From positions 1 to 21,065 of the forward strand of contig CAZHQW010000056.1 in NCBI GenBank assembly GCA_964534745.1: DNA of 21,065 nucleotides, in the 5' to 3' direction. This document shows, piece after piece, positions 7,012 through 15,162 of this stretch; the stretch's first letter is position 1; each line of letters starts with the position of its first letter. The notes under the pieces were generated by a model. The model did no database searches. It saw only the letters and a list, made by a program, of their open reading frames with translations, and was not told the origin of the DNA. A program made the translations under genes and the position numbers. This DNA is from G020354785 sp964534745. GTDB lineage: Bacteria > Bacteroidota > Bacteroidia > Bacteroidales > UBA10428.

Positions 7012-8427
7012 ATGAAAAAACTTAACCTGCGAGCGAGAGAACTGGAAAAAATCGGTTTCCAACGTGGAGAACAGATTAGCCTTACTATTAATATAATTCA
7101 CAGAAATTTCAGGAGATGTGATAAACCTGAAGTAATAAATTTACTTAAAAAGCTCGTCAAAGACCCTGCACAATACAAGAATGATCTCAGGCTTGGACAG
7201 ATAAGCAATATCCTGATGTCAGGGGAAAAATCCGTGCCGGCACAAAAACCGGAAGAAATAAAACTCTCCAATGCCCCCAGGGATTATATAATTTACGGTC
7301 AATCGGAAATTGAACGGGAAGCGCTAATCCAGATGGAAAGTGCAATGAGACTGCCTATTACCGTCCGTGGTGCTCTTATGGCTGATGCCCATAGCGGATA
7401 CGGATTACCTATCGGGGGTGTTGTCGCCACCCTAAATACTATAATTCCCTATGGTGTAGGAATGGATATAGGTTGCCGCATGTGTTTATCGGTTTATAAT
7501 TTACCTGCAGATTTTCTTGAAAAAAACAGGAGTAAGCTGAAGTCAATACTTAAAGAAAATACGCGGTTCGGAACTGATGAATTTCCGGAAAGGAAAGAAC
7601 ACCCTGTGCTTGAAAGAAAAGAATTCAAAGAAATAAAAACAATAAGGGAACTTAAAGATAAAGCATACAATCAGCTTGGTACATCAGGAAGCGGTAATCA
7701 TTTCGTAGAGTTCGGACTATCAGCCATCCCCGCCGATAAAAATGAATTCGGTATTCCCGGAGGTGAGTATCTTGCAGTGCTTTCGCATTCGGGATCAAGA
7801 AACTTCGGTGCTTCCATTGCAAAACATTATACAAATATTGCAAAACAAAAATGTAACCTTCCCAGAGGAGCACAAAACCTTGCCTGGTTAAATCTGAACG
7901 ATGAGGAAGGTATTGAATACTGGCTTGCAATGAATCTCTCAGGAGATTATGCGGCCGCAAATCACCAGATTATTCACGAAAAAATATCAAAGTCTCTCGG
8001 TGAGAAACCTATAATAAGGGTAGAAAATCATCATAACTTTGCCTGGAAAGAAAAACTTGAAGACGGCACTGATGTCATAGTCCACCGTAAAGGCGCTACC
8101 CCTGCAACCCTGGGAGCACTAGGAGTTATACCCGGTTCAATGATATCACCCGGATTTATTATTAAAGGCAAGGGCAACCTCCAATCAATTAATTCAGCAT
8201 CCCATGGCGCAGGAAGGTTATTGTCCCGCTCGAAAGCAAAACAGCATTTTACACAGAAAGACCTCAGGCAGACTCTTGAAAAAGCAGGCGTTGAGCTTAT
8301 GGGGGGCGGACTGGATGAGTCGCCGGGTGCATACAAAGATATACATAAAATAATGGCCTACCAGAAAGACCTCGTTGATATCATAGGTGTCTTTTATCCG
8401 AAAATAGTCAGGATGAGCAGCGACTAA
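7012..8427 (+). CDS. rtcB: RtcB-family RNA ligase with N-terminal extension
   Basis: RtcB joins a 2',3'-cyclic phosphate (or 3'-phosphate) RNA end to a 5'-OH end using GTP and Mn2+. All the metal- and GMP-binding residues that I can place from known RtcB proteins are present: D152 and C155 (GVGMDIGC), H230 (GSGNHFVEF), H259 (LSHSGSR), H340/H341 (ENHHNFAW) and H398 in the HGAGR guanylylation motif; DAHSGYGLPIGG (125-136) and HRKGATPATLGALGVIPGSM (358-377) are also typical. At 471 residues it is about 60 longer than E. coli RtcB; the extra part is N-terminal. The start was placed at the ATG at 7012 because a TTG at 6997 falls inside the HU terminator. I saw no archease or RtcA gene nearby. Confidence 0.93.
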   Translation: MKKLNLRARELEKIGFQRGEQISLTINIIHRNFRRCDKPEVINLLKKLVKDPAQYKNDLRLGQISNILMSGEKSVPAQKPEEIKLSNAPRDYIIYGQSEIEREALIQMESAMRLPITVRGALMADAHSGYGLPIGGVVATLNTIIPYGVGMDIGCRMCLSVYNLPADFLEKNRSKLKSILKENTRFGTDEFPERKEHPVLERKEFKEIKTIRELKDKAYNQLGTSGSGNHFVEFGLSAIPADKNEFGIPGGEYLAVLSHSGSRNFGASIAKHYTNIAKQKCNLPRGAQNLAWLNLNDEEGIEYWLAMNLSGDYAAANHQIIHEKISKSLGEKPIIRVENHHNFAWKEKLEDGTDVIVHRKGATPATLGALGVIPGSMISPGFIIKGKGNLQSINSASHGAGRLLSRSKAKQHFTQKDLRQTLEKAGVELMGGGLDESPGAYKDIHKIMAYQKDLVDIIGVFYPKIVRMSSD

Positions 8428-8428
8428 A

Positions 8429-8460
8429 TTTGCATATTACAAACTAATTTATTATATTTG
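8429..8460 (+). promoter_or_regulatory. Strong Bacteroidota promoter ahead of the TetR gene
   Basis: TTTG (8429-8432), 20 bp spacer, TATATTTG (8453-8460), an exact TAnnTTTG. The -33 box starts one base after the rtcB stop codon. Expected start of transcription is near 8466, giving a leader of about 50 nt before the ATG at 8518. Confidence 0.6.
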
Positions 8461-8516
8461 TACGTTTTTAGTTATTTATTACTATTATCGTATACTCAAA
8501 TATATATAATAAATTA
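8445..8516. repeat. Long inverted repeat across the TetR promoter and start region
   Basis: The 13-bp arm TAATTTATTATAT (8445-8457) has an exact complement ATATAATAAATTA at 8504-8516, ending one base before the TetR ATG. The similarity extends to TTTG (8457-8460) and CAAA (8497-8500) if a 3-base insertion in the right arm is allowed. The left arm contains the -7 element, so it is outside the mRNA; the pair looks more like a pair of operator half-sites than an RNA hairpin. All bases of the core are A or T, so chance is not excluded. Confidence 0.45.
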
Positions 8517-8517
8517 C

Positions 8518-9108
8518 ATGAGTAATCCAAAAAAACAACAGATTATCAATACAGCCAGGGATCTTTTCTGGAAGCATGGTTTCCGCCGTGTTTCCATTGA
8601 AGAGATTTGCAGGGAGGCCAATGTCAGCAAAATGACATTCTACAAGCATTTCAAAAACAAGGATGAGCTTGTAAAATATATAATCGATATGATAACAGGA
8701 GTTGCAATGAAAAAGTACAGGGATATTATGGACAGTAATATACCTTTTTATATGAAAGTAGAGAAAAGTATTCAGCTAAAAATGGAGTCTGCTGATGAAA
8801 TGAGCCGGGAATTTTTTGATGATTTTCATAAAAACGCAAATCCGGAACTTCGCGAACATTTGAATAATCTGGTGCACAATAATCTGCAGCTTATACTCAA
8901 CGATTATGTTGAAGCCCAGAAGAAGGGCGACGTAAGGCAGGATATTGATCCCCGGTTTATCTTGTATTTTCTCGATAAAATAATTGAGATATGCAAGGAT
9001 GAAAATCTCATGAGTATGTACAAAAGACCCCAGGATCTGATTACAGAGGTCACAAGGTTTTTCTTTTATGGCATATTATCCAGAAAGTTCAGCAATAAAG
9101 CTAAATGA
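8518..9108 (+). CDS. TetR/AcrR-family transcriptional repressor
   Basis: A 196-residue protein with a TetR_N helix-turn-helix at residues 8-54: IINTARDLFWKHGFRRVSIE, then EICREANVSKMTFYKHFKNKDEL, the classic recognition helix and FYxHFxxKxEL ending. The rest (60-196) is a helical ligand-binding and dimerisation domain, too variable to suggest a ligand. The ATG at 8518 was chosen because an upstream in-frame TTG at 8458 lies in the -7 element. The end overlaps the start of the outer-membrane protein gene by 4 bp (ATGA), so it heads the exporter operon and probably controls it and itself. A candidate operator covers its promoter. Confidence 0.92.
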   Translation: MSNPKKQQIINTARDLFWKHGFRRVSIEEICREANVSKMTFYKHFKNKDELVKYIIDMITGVAMKKYRDIMDSNIPFYMKVEKSIQLKMESADEMSREFFDDFHKNANPELREHLNNLVHNNLQLILNDYVEAQKKGDVRQDIDPRFILYFLDKIIEICKDENLMSMYKRPQDLITEVTRFFFYGILSRKFSNKAK

Positions 9109-10235
9109 AAAAACAAGCATGTATATTACTGTTTATTTTTGCTTACACCGGGTTGTATGCACAGGACATAGCCTTTAAGGGACAAATAAACTCATGGTTC
9201 ACAATTAATCATGTCAGCGACTTTAAAATCCGTGGTGGATTGAGATATATACCGTCTTTAACAATCGGCAAACAAACAAAAAAAATAAAATACGATACTG
9301 AAATATCTTTAAATGTATATGGAACGCTGGATTATGATGACAGGGAATTTGATGCGGATGGTAAACTGAAACCCTACCGGCTGTGGATTAGGATGTCGTC
9401 TGAGCAGTTTGAGTTGCGGGCAGGACTTCAAAAAATAAACTTCGGATCAGCTTCAATGTTGCGCCCACTTATGTGGTTTGATCGTATTGACCCCCGTGAT
9501 CCGCTGCAGCTTACTGACGGTGTTTATGCAGCGCTGGGTAGATATTATTTCCTTAATAATGCAAATATCTGGCTGTGGTGCCTGTATGGCAATGAAAATA
9601 TCAAAGGCTGGGAGATTACCCCATCAAATAAAAAAAGACCTGAATATGGAGGCAGATTACAGATACCGGCCCTGAAAGGAGAAATGGCTTTATCTTTTCA
9701 TAACCGCCAGGTTGATTACAGCAAATCTTTGATAGACACAACAATGACCGATCTTGAAAACTCGAATGAAAACAGGCTTGGATTTGATGGCAGGTGGGAT
9801 ATAGGCGTAGGTCTGTGGTTTGAAACTATGGTACTGCATCAGGATATACCGGCCAAATATAATCCCTGGCAACACCAGGTTAACCTTGGAATTGACTATA
9901 CATTCGGTATAGGAAACGGACTGAATGTAATAAATGAGTTACTGTGGGCTTCTGCCTCGGAAAATATTTTTCAGCCAGGTGACAATATCTGGTTCTCTGC
10001 CCTGGCACTAAGATACCCGGTTGGACTACTGGATAATGTAACAGGAATAATTTATTATGACTGGACAAATGAGGGCCTGTACAGGTTTGTCAGCTGGCAG
10101 CGCCAGTATGATAATATAAGCCTGTACCTTATGTTATTCTGGAATCCTGATGAATTCAATATTTACGGAAATATGGAAGGAACCGAACTTTTTACAGGTA
10201 AGGGAATCCAGTTTATGTTCGTTTATAATCACTAA
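9105..10235 (+). CDS. Outer-membrane beta-barrel protein of the exporter operon
   Basis: A 376-residue protein with a signal peptide (cut probably after LYA, residue 19, before Gln20). The remainder is a series of alternating hydrophobic strands ending in GIQFMFVYNH. A stretch LWIRMSSEQFELRAGLQKI and then FDRIDPRDPLQLTDGVYAAL resembles porin-like proteins of the DUF1302/alginate-export type, in which a barrel strand and a conserved D-x-x-D-P-x-D-P loop occur. I cannot assign a Pfam family with certainty. Its place between the TetR gene and the ABC ATPase suggests it is the outer-membrane exit or acceptor of the exporter. Confidence 0.75.
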   Translation: MKKQACILLFIFAYTGLYAQDIAFKGQINSWFTINHVSDFKIRGGLRYIPSLTIGKQTKKIKYDTEISLNVYGTLDYDDREFDADGKLKPYRLWIRMSSEQFELRAGLQKINFGSASMLRPLMWFDRIDPRDPLQLTDGVYAALGRYYFLNNANIWLWCLYGNENIKGWEITPSNKKRPEYGGRLQIPALKGEMALSFHNRQVDYSKSLIDTTMTDLENSNENRLGFDGRWDIGVGLWFETMVLHQDIPAKYNPWQHQVNLGIDYTFGIGNGLNVINELLWASASENIFQPGDNIWFSALALRYPVGLLDNVTGIIYYDWTNEGLYRFVSWQRQYDNISLYLMLFWNPDEFNIYGNMEGTELFTGKGIQFMFVYNH

Positions 10236-10277
10236 TATGATATAATTTTTAAATAACTTGCAATAAATAAATAAAAT

Positions 10278-10976
10278 ATGGAAAACAGTAAAATCATAAC
10301 ACTTGAAGGTGTAAAGAAACATTTTCCTATAGGAGGAGGAAAGTTTACCGCTTTGAATGGCATTACCCTCACTTTTGGAAAGGGTGAATTTGCCGGATTT
10401 GTAGGTCCAAGCGGGTCAGGTAAAACAACCCTTCTGAATATAATCGGTTCTCTTGACACGCCCTCTGAAGGGAAAGCATTAGTCCTTGACAATGATATCG
10501 GAAAGCTAAATGCCAAAAAGGCAGCGTTGCTCCGCAGAGAGAACCTGGGATTTATATTTCAAACATATAATCTTTTGCCTGTCTATACAGTATTTGAAAA
10601 CATTGAGTTTCCGCTGCTGCTTTTTAATATGAGCAGCTCAAAAAGAAAAAAGGCTGTGCTTGAAGCCATTGAATGGGTCGGATTGACTGATAAAATAAAA
10701 TCAAGGCCTGCCCAACTGTCCGGAGGGGAATGCCAGAGGGTGGCTATTGCAAGGGCTATGGTAAAAAAGCCCGTCGTTGTGCTGGCAGATGAACCTACAG
10801 CAAATCTGGATTCAGAGAACTCGCATCATATCCTGCAAACGATGGAGAATCTCAATAAAAACCTGAAGACCACATTCATTTTTGCTACTCACGACGATAA
10901 AGTAATAAGATACCTGAAAAGAAAAATATTACTGAAAGATGGCAAGGTAACTGCCGATGAAGTTGTTAAAAAATAG
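10278..10976 (+). CDS. ABC transporter ATPase, LolD/MacB type
   Basis: A complete 232-residue ATPase. Walker A GPSGSGKT (43-50), Q-loop Q95 (FIFQTYNLLP), signature LSGGECQRVAIARAM (147-161), Walker B VVVLADEPTANLDS (166-179) and H-loop H205 (FATHD) are all intact. The FQTYNLLPVYTVFENIEFPL block is typical of the LolD/MacB/FtsE class that drives FtsX-type permeases by mechanotransmission instead of moving substrate through a channel. It powers the two permeases encoded next. The gap to the barrel gene upstream is 42 bp and contains only short A/T repeats. Confidence 0.93.
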   Translation: MENSKIITLEGVKKHFPIGGGKFTALNGITLTFGKGEFAGFVGPSGSGKTTLLNIIGSLDTPSEGKALVLDNDIGKLNAKKAALLRRENLGFIFQTYNLLPVYTVFENIEFPLLLFNMSSSKRKKAVLEAIEWVGLTDKIKSRPAQLSGGECQRVAIARAMVKKPVVVLADEPTANLDSENSHHILQTMENLNKNLKTTFIFATHDDKVIRYLKRKILLKDGKVTADEVVKK

Positions 10977-10978
10977 TT

Positions 10979-10986
10979 AGGGAGGA
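10979..10986 (+). promoter_or_regulatory. Strong Shine-Dalgarno sequence before the first permease
   Basis: AGGGAGGA, complementary to the 16S 3' end through GGAGG, sits 7 bp before the ATG at 10994. Most start codons in this window have only A/T-rich leaders, as is usual in Bacteroidota, so this one stands out. Confidence 0.7.
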
Positions 10987-10993
10987 CAAAATT

Positions 10994-12166
10994 ATGTTAT
11001 CAATAAAATTAGCCTACCGGAACCTGGTCGGTGCAGGTTTGCGAACCTGGCTCAATGTATTTGTATTGTCCTTTGTTTATATATTGATTATCTGGCATTA
11101 CGGCGTTATTGACGGATGGAATATTCAGGCCAGGAAAGATATGCAGGACTGGGAAGTTGGAAACGGACAATACTGGCAACAGAATTACGACCCTTACGAT
11201 TTTTTTACCCTGGAAGATAGCCATGCTAAAATTCCTGAAGCATTTAAGAAAGGGATAGAAGAAGGGAATCTAGCCCCTGTATTAATAAGTCAGGGATCAG
11301 TCTATCCTGAGGGCAGGATTCAGAGTATGCTGCTGAAAGGCATTGATCCTGATCAAAAAGTGCTTGACTTGCCAACTGCAGAAATGAATGTTGAGCTGGA
11401 ATTAATGCCGGCAATTATCGGCAGAAGGATGGGCAAAACATGTAAATTACAGGAAGGTGATACAACGATCATTAGATGGAGAGATGTAAACGGAACATTT
11501 GATGCAGCAGAGATCAAAGTTGTAAAAGTATTTAACTGTAATGTACCTAATGTTGACGGCGGACAGATATGGATTCCGATAAAAGATCTGCAACAAATGA
11601 TGCAAACTCCTGATGAAGCGACCATGTTTGTCATTGGAGACAAATTTGAAATAATCGAGAATGTGCCGGGCTGGAAATACAAAAATCAGGCTTCCCTGAT
11701 GACTGAGATGGATGAAATTATAAAACTAAAAAAAGTCGGGGGATCTTTTCTCTATTTTGTTCTGATTCTTTTGGCGATGCTTGCAATATTTGATACCCAG
11801 GTACTTTCAATATTCAGGAGACAAAAGGAAATAGGTACTTATATTGCCATGGGAATGACCAGAAAGCAGGTTGTAAGCCTGTTTACTGTAGAAGGCGCGA
11901 TGCATGCCATATTAGCTGTTATTGTCGGAACAATTTATGGAGCACCTTTTCTGATATGGCAGATGAAAGCAGGATTTAGCATGCCTGCAGGAACAGATGA
12001 CATGGGCCTGTCCATTGCAGAAAAAATCTTCCCTGTTTACGGAATCGGACTTATAATAAGTACAATACTTTTGGTGTTAGTTGTAACTACTATTGTTAGC
12101 TATATGCCGGCCCGTAAAATATCTAAAATGAATCCTACTGACGCTATAAAAGGAAAAATACAATGA
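10994..12166 (+). CDS. FtsX-like ABC permease, first of a pair
   Basis: 390 residues in the MacB/LolC/LolE layout: an N-terminal membrane helix (about 18-36), a large periplasmic domain (about 37-250), then three C-terminal helices (251-273, 302-322, 348-370). The loop after the second helix reads RRQKEIGTYIAMGMTRKQVVSLFTVEG, the coupling-helix signature of FtsX permeases that touches the ATPase. The end SYMPARKISKMNPTDAIKG is the canonical C-terminal motif. The periplasmic domain shows LKGIDPDQ, as in LolC/LolE and MacB, where it binds the lipoprotein cargo or partner. It overlaps the second permease by 4 bp. Confidence 0.92.
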   Translation: MLSIKLAYRNLVGAGLRTWLNVFVLSFVYILIIWHYGVIDGWNIQARKDMQDWEVGNGQYWQQNYDPYDFFTLEDSHAKIPEAFKKGIEEGNLAPVLISQGSVYPEGRIQSMLLKGIDPDQKVLDLPTAEMNVELELMPAIIGRRMGKTCKLQEGDTTIIRWRDVNGTFDAAEIKVVKVFNCNVPNVDGGQIWIPIKDLQQMMQTPDEATMFVIGDKFEIIENVPGWKYKNQASLMTEMDEIIKLKKVGGSFLYFVLILLAMLAIFDTQVLSIFRRQKEIGTYIAMGMTRKQVVSLFTVEGAMHAILAVIVGTIYGAPFLIWQMKAGFSMPAGTDDMGLSIAEKIFPVYGIGLIISTILLVLVVTTIVSYMPARKISKMNPTDAIKGKIQ

Positions 12167-13437
12167 TACGTTTTTTATTCAAAGGATTACTAAGAGACCG
12201 TAACCGCAGTTTGCTGCCTATTATTGTGGTTACAGCAGGTGTTGCACTTACTGTACTGATGTATTGTTATTTCAAAGGTATACTCGGTGATACAATTGAA
12301 TTTACTGCAAAATTTTCATCAGGTCACGTAAAAATTATGACCCGTGCATATGCTGAAAACAAAGACCAGGTTCCCAATGATCTTGCATTGCTGGGAGTAA
12401 GCGAATTAATGAGCAACCTGCATAAGGACTACCCCAACATGCAATTTGTCGAACGGATAAGCTTTGGCGGACTGCTGGATTCTCCTGATGAAAATGGAGA
12501 AACCAAAAAGCAGGGTGTAGTGACCGGCATGGCTGTCGATTTGATTTCAGAAAACACAAAAGAGATAGAAAGGCTGAATCTGAAAGCATCCTTAAGAAAA
12601 GGGCGGTTCCCTGAAAAACCTAACGAAGTATTAATAAGTGATGAATTTGCCGGAAAACTGGAAGTTGGACCAGGTGACCAGATTACCCTGATTTCTTCTA
12701 CAATGTACGGTGAAATGTCAATTCAGAATTTTATTGTTGCAGGAACCATAGAGTTTGGAGTCCAGTTCATGGACCGCAGCGGTATGGTGGCCGAAATTAC
12801 CGGGATTCAAGATGCGCTGGATATGTATGATGCCTGCGGTGAGATTCTTGGATTCCTGGATTCTCCTAATTATAATGATGAGCTTGCCATGAAAGTTGAA
12901 AATTCCTTTAATGATAAATACTCCGACCCTGAAGATGAGTTTTCTCCTGTAATGACCAGGTTGAAAAATGAAAGCCTGATGGCCGGTTATTTTGATTTCG
13001 TCGACAATTTTGTCGGTATTATAATTGGCGTTTTTATTCTGGCCATGTCTATTGTATTGTGGAATACCGGACTGGTAGGCGGATTAAGACGTTATGGCGA
13101 GATAGGTGTACGCCTGGCTATAGGAGAAAATAAAGACCATATTTACCGGTCAATGATCTATGAAGCTGTGTTGATCGGACTTGTAGGTTCGCTCTTCGGG
13201 ACATTAATCGGACTCGGATTCTCTTACTGGATACAGGAAGCCGGAATAAATATCGGTAACATGATGAAAAACTCAAAGATGATGATGCCAAGTGTCTTCA
13301 GGGCAAATATTACTCCTCCTGCCTATTACCTGGGATTTATCCCCGGATTGTTCAGCGTGGTCCTGGGCACCATGCTTTCAGGTATAGGTATATACAGACG
13401 GAAAACAGCACAGCTGTTCAAAGAGCTGGAAACCTGA
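12163..13437 (+). CDS. FtsX-like ABC permease, second of a pair
   Basis: 424 residues with the same layout as its neighbour: first helix about 17-37, periplasmic part to about 280, then helices at about 282-304, 333-356 and 388-411. The coupling region RRYGEIGVRLAIGENKDHIYRSMIYEA is recognisable, but the C-terminus (GIYRRKTAQLFKELET) lacks the canonical P-A-x-x-x-x-x-x-x-P-x-x-A-I ending of the first permease, so the pair is clearly asymmetric, as in LolC/LolE. Starting inside the stop of the first permease (ATGA overlap) suggests translational coupling and a heterodimer. Confidence 0.92.
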   Translation: MIRFLFKGLLRDRNRSLLPIIVVTAGVALTVLMYCYFKGILGDTIEFTAKFSSGHVKIMTRAYAENKDQVPNDLALLGVSELMSNLHKDYPNMQFVERISFGGLLDSPDENGETKKQGVVTGMAVDLISENTKEIERLNLKASLRKGRFPEKPNEVLISDEFAGKLEVGPGDQITLISSTMYGEMSIQNFIVAGTIEFGVQFMDRSGMVAEITGIQDALDMYDACGEILGFLDSPNYNDELAMKVENSFNDKYSDPEDEFSPVMTRLKNESLMAGYFDFVDNFVGIIIGVFILAMSIVLWNTGLVGGLRRYGEIGVRLAIGENKDHIYRSMIYEAVLIGLVGSLFGTLIGLGFSYWIQEAGINIGNMMKNSKMMMPSVFRANITPPAYYLGFIPGLFSVVLGTMLSGIGIYRRKTAQLFKELET

Positions 13438-13469
13438 CAAAGAATAATAAAAAACAAAAAATAAATAAA

Positions 13470-14204
13470 ATGAAACGATTAGCTATATTATTGTTACTCA
13501 CGCCGGCATTAATCCGCGCACAGCAACCCACAGGAAAAGAAATTCTGCGAAAAGTTGATGAAAATCTGGCTGCAAGCAATACAATAACCGTTTCCAGGAT
13601 GATAATCCATGGGGTACGCCAAACGCGGACTATAGAAGCCAAAACATGGGGGATGGGTGATGAAAAGGCATTTACCGAATACCTTGCCCCTGCCCGGGAA
13701 AAAGGAACAAAGATGCTTAAGCTTGAAGATAAGCTCTGGATATATTCACCGGGATCTGACAGGACCATACAGATTTCGGGACATATGCTCCGCCAGTCAT
13801 TAATGGGTTCAGACCTTTCATATGAAGATATGATGGATAACACCAAGCTTATTGAAAATTATAATGCAGGTGTTATTGGCTCTGAAGTTGTTAATGACAG
13901 AAATTGCTGGATTATTGAATTACAGGCCAAAACTGCCGAAGTAAATTACCAGATCCGAAAAGTGTGGGTAGACAAGGTCCGTTTTATCCCTCTTAAAGAA
14001 GAACTCTATGCAAAAAGCGGCAAACTTCTTAAAAGAATGGAACTATCTGATATCGCAAAAATGGGTAACCGCTGGTATCCTAAAAAAATTGTCTTTAAAG
14101 ATATGCTGAAGACAGGTGACGGTACCGAGTTCATCATTGATGACATAAAATTTGACCAGCAAATACCCGAATATATTTTCTCAAAAGCATCATTGAAAAA
14201 ATGA
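13470..14204 (+). CDS. Periplasmic LolA-like protein (outer-membrane lipoprotein-sorting family)
   Basis: 244 residues with a signal peptide (MKRLAILLLLTPALIRA, cut before Gln18). Residues 20-244 match the LolA_like family (PF17131 type): TGKEILRKVDENLAASNT at the start, the MIIHGVRQTRTIEAKTW strand pair, KMLKLEDKLWIYSPGSDRTI and SGHMLRQSLMGSDLSYEDMM, then a run of strands with YPKKIVFKDML. The LolA fold is a half-open barrel that carries a lipid chain across the periplasm. Its place after the ATPase and permeases makes it the obvious carrier between the inner-membrane machine and the outer-membrane barrel. This family often sits beside RND/MMPL exporters as well, so the cargo need not be a lipoprotein. 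Confidence 0.88.
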   Translation: MKRLAILLLLTPALIRAQQPTGKEILRKVDENLAASNTITVSRMIIHGVRQTRTIEAKTWGMGDEKAFTEYLAPAREKGTKMLKLEDKLWIYSPGSDRTIQISGHMLRQSLMGSDLSYEDMMDNTKLIENYNAGVIGSEVVNDRNCWIIELQAKTAEVNYQIRKVWVDKVRFIPLKEELYAKSGKLLKRMELSDIAKMGNRWYPKKIVFKDMLKTGDGTEFIIDDIKFDQQIPEYIFSKASLKK

Positions 14205-14218
14205 CAAATACATGATGC

Positions 14219-15160
14219 ATGAATGACAAAGGCTGGCTAGCAATTCAGATGATGAAATTTAATCCGTCGTATATAGAAGTTCACAGGTCGGGCGAGCTGG
14301 ATAACAGGATAGAAAAGGTTGCTGAAATATATAAACATTGTACCCTTTGTCCCCACAAATGCAAAGTTGACCGCACCGTCTCAAGTGAAGGCAAATGCAG
14401 GTCCGGTTCCCTGCCTATAGTATCATCAGCCAGTCCCCACTTCGGGGAAGAACCTCCTCTTGTCGGTTATCACGGGTCAGGCACAATCTTTTTTACCCAT
14501 TGCAACCTGCATTGCATATACTGCCAGAATTTTGATATTTCGCAAATGTCCGGCGGAAGGGAAATAAGCTATGAACAACTTGCGGAGCTTATGATCCACT
14601 TGCAGAAAACAGGATGCCATAATATAAATTTCGTTACCCCTACACACATGGTTTATCCTATACTTAGAGCTCTTAAAAAAGCAATAGATAAAGGACTGAA
14701 CATCCCCCTTGTATATAACTCCGGGGGCTATGACTCGGTGGATACTATTAAGCTGCTTGATGGGGTGTTCGACATATATATGCCTGACTTTAAGTACTTC
14801 TTTGATGAATCAGGTTTAGCTTTAAGTAATGCTCCGTTATACCCGCAGGTTGCCCAATTGGCTATACGTGAAATGCACAGGCAGGTTGGAGATCTTGAAC
14901 TGAATGAAAGAGGAATAGCACGCCGCGGTTTACTTGTAAGACATCTAGTACTACCTGAGCATACTGACGAATCAAAAAAAATAATGGATTTTATAGCGTC
15001 ATTATCCCTGAACACTTATCTGAATATTATGGATCAGTACAGGCCTGCATATCGTGCCTATGAGTGCCGCAGCCTGACAAGGAGAATCAGCCATGAAGAA
15101 TACCAGGATTTGATTGACTACGCTATGACACTGGGACTGACAAGAGCAGAAGGGCATTAG
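14219..15160 (+). CDS. Radical SAM enzyme, PflX (pyruvate formate-lyase activating-like) type
   Basis: 313 residues. The 4Fe-4S cluster motif is CNLHCIYC (Cys95, Cys99, Cys102). A second set of cysteines precedes it: CTLCPHKCKVDR (Cys41, Cys44, Cys48) and GKCRSG (Cys60), the pattern of the PflX subgroup and possibly an auxiliary cluster. The remainder also follows that subgroup: GSGTIFFTHCN, NINFVTPTHMVYPI, PLVYNSGGYDS, DIYMPDFKYF, REMHRQVG and RRGLLVRHLVLPEHTDES. The family's substrate is not known. Start: the ATG at 14219; a nearby ATG at 14212 is out of frame and stops after four codons. The gene is 14 bp after the LolA-like gene and 2 bp before the ATP-grasp gene. Confidence 0.88.
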   Translation: MNDKGWLAIQMMKFNPSYIEVHRSGELDNRIEKVAEIYKHCTLCPHKCKVDRTVSSEGKCRSGSLPIVSSASPHFGEEPPLVGYHGSGTIFFTHCNLHCIYCQNFDISQMSGGREISYEQLAELMIHLQKTGCHNINFVTPTHMVYPILRALKKAIDKGLNIPLVYNSGGYDSVDTIKLLDGVFDIYMPDFKYFFDESGLALSNAPLYPQVAQLAIREMHRQVGDLELNERGIARRGLLVRHLVLPEHTDESKKIMDFIASLSLNTYLNIMDQYRPAYRAYECRSLTRRISHEEYQDLIDYAMTLGLTRAEGH

Positions 15161-15162
15161 CT

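Noticed and set aside
8458..8517. Upstream TTG start for the TetR protein, adding 20 hydrophobic residues
   Set aside because: It overlaps the -7 promoter element, and TetR proteins do not usually begin with a hydrophobic leader; the ATG at 8518 fits the family.
10236..10277. TAACTTGC near 10254 as a separate promoter for the ABC ATPase
   Set aside because: No TTG-type -33 box at a suitable distance, and the gap is only 42 bp, so co-transcription is more likely.
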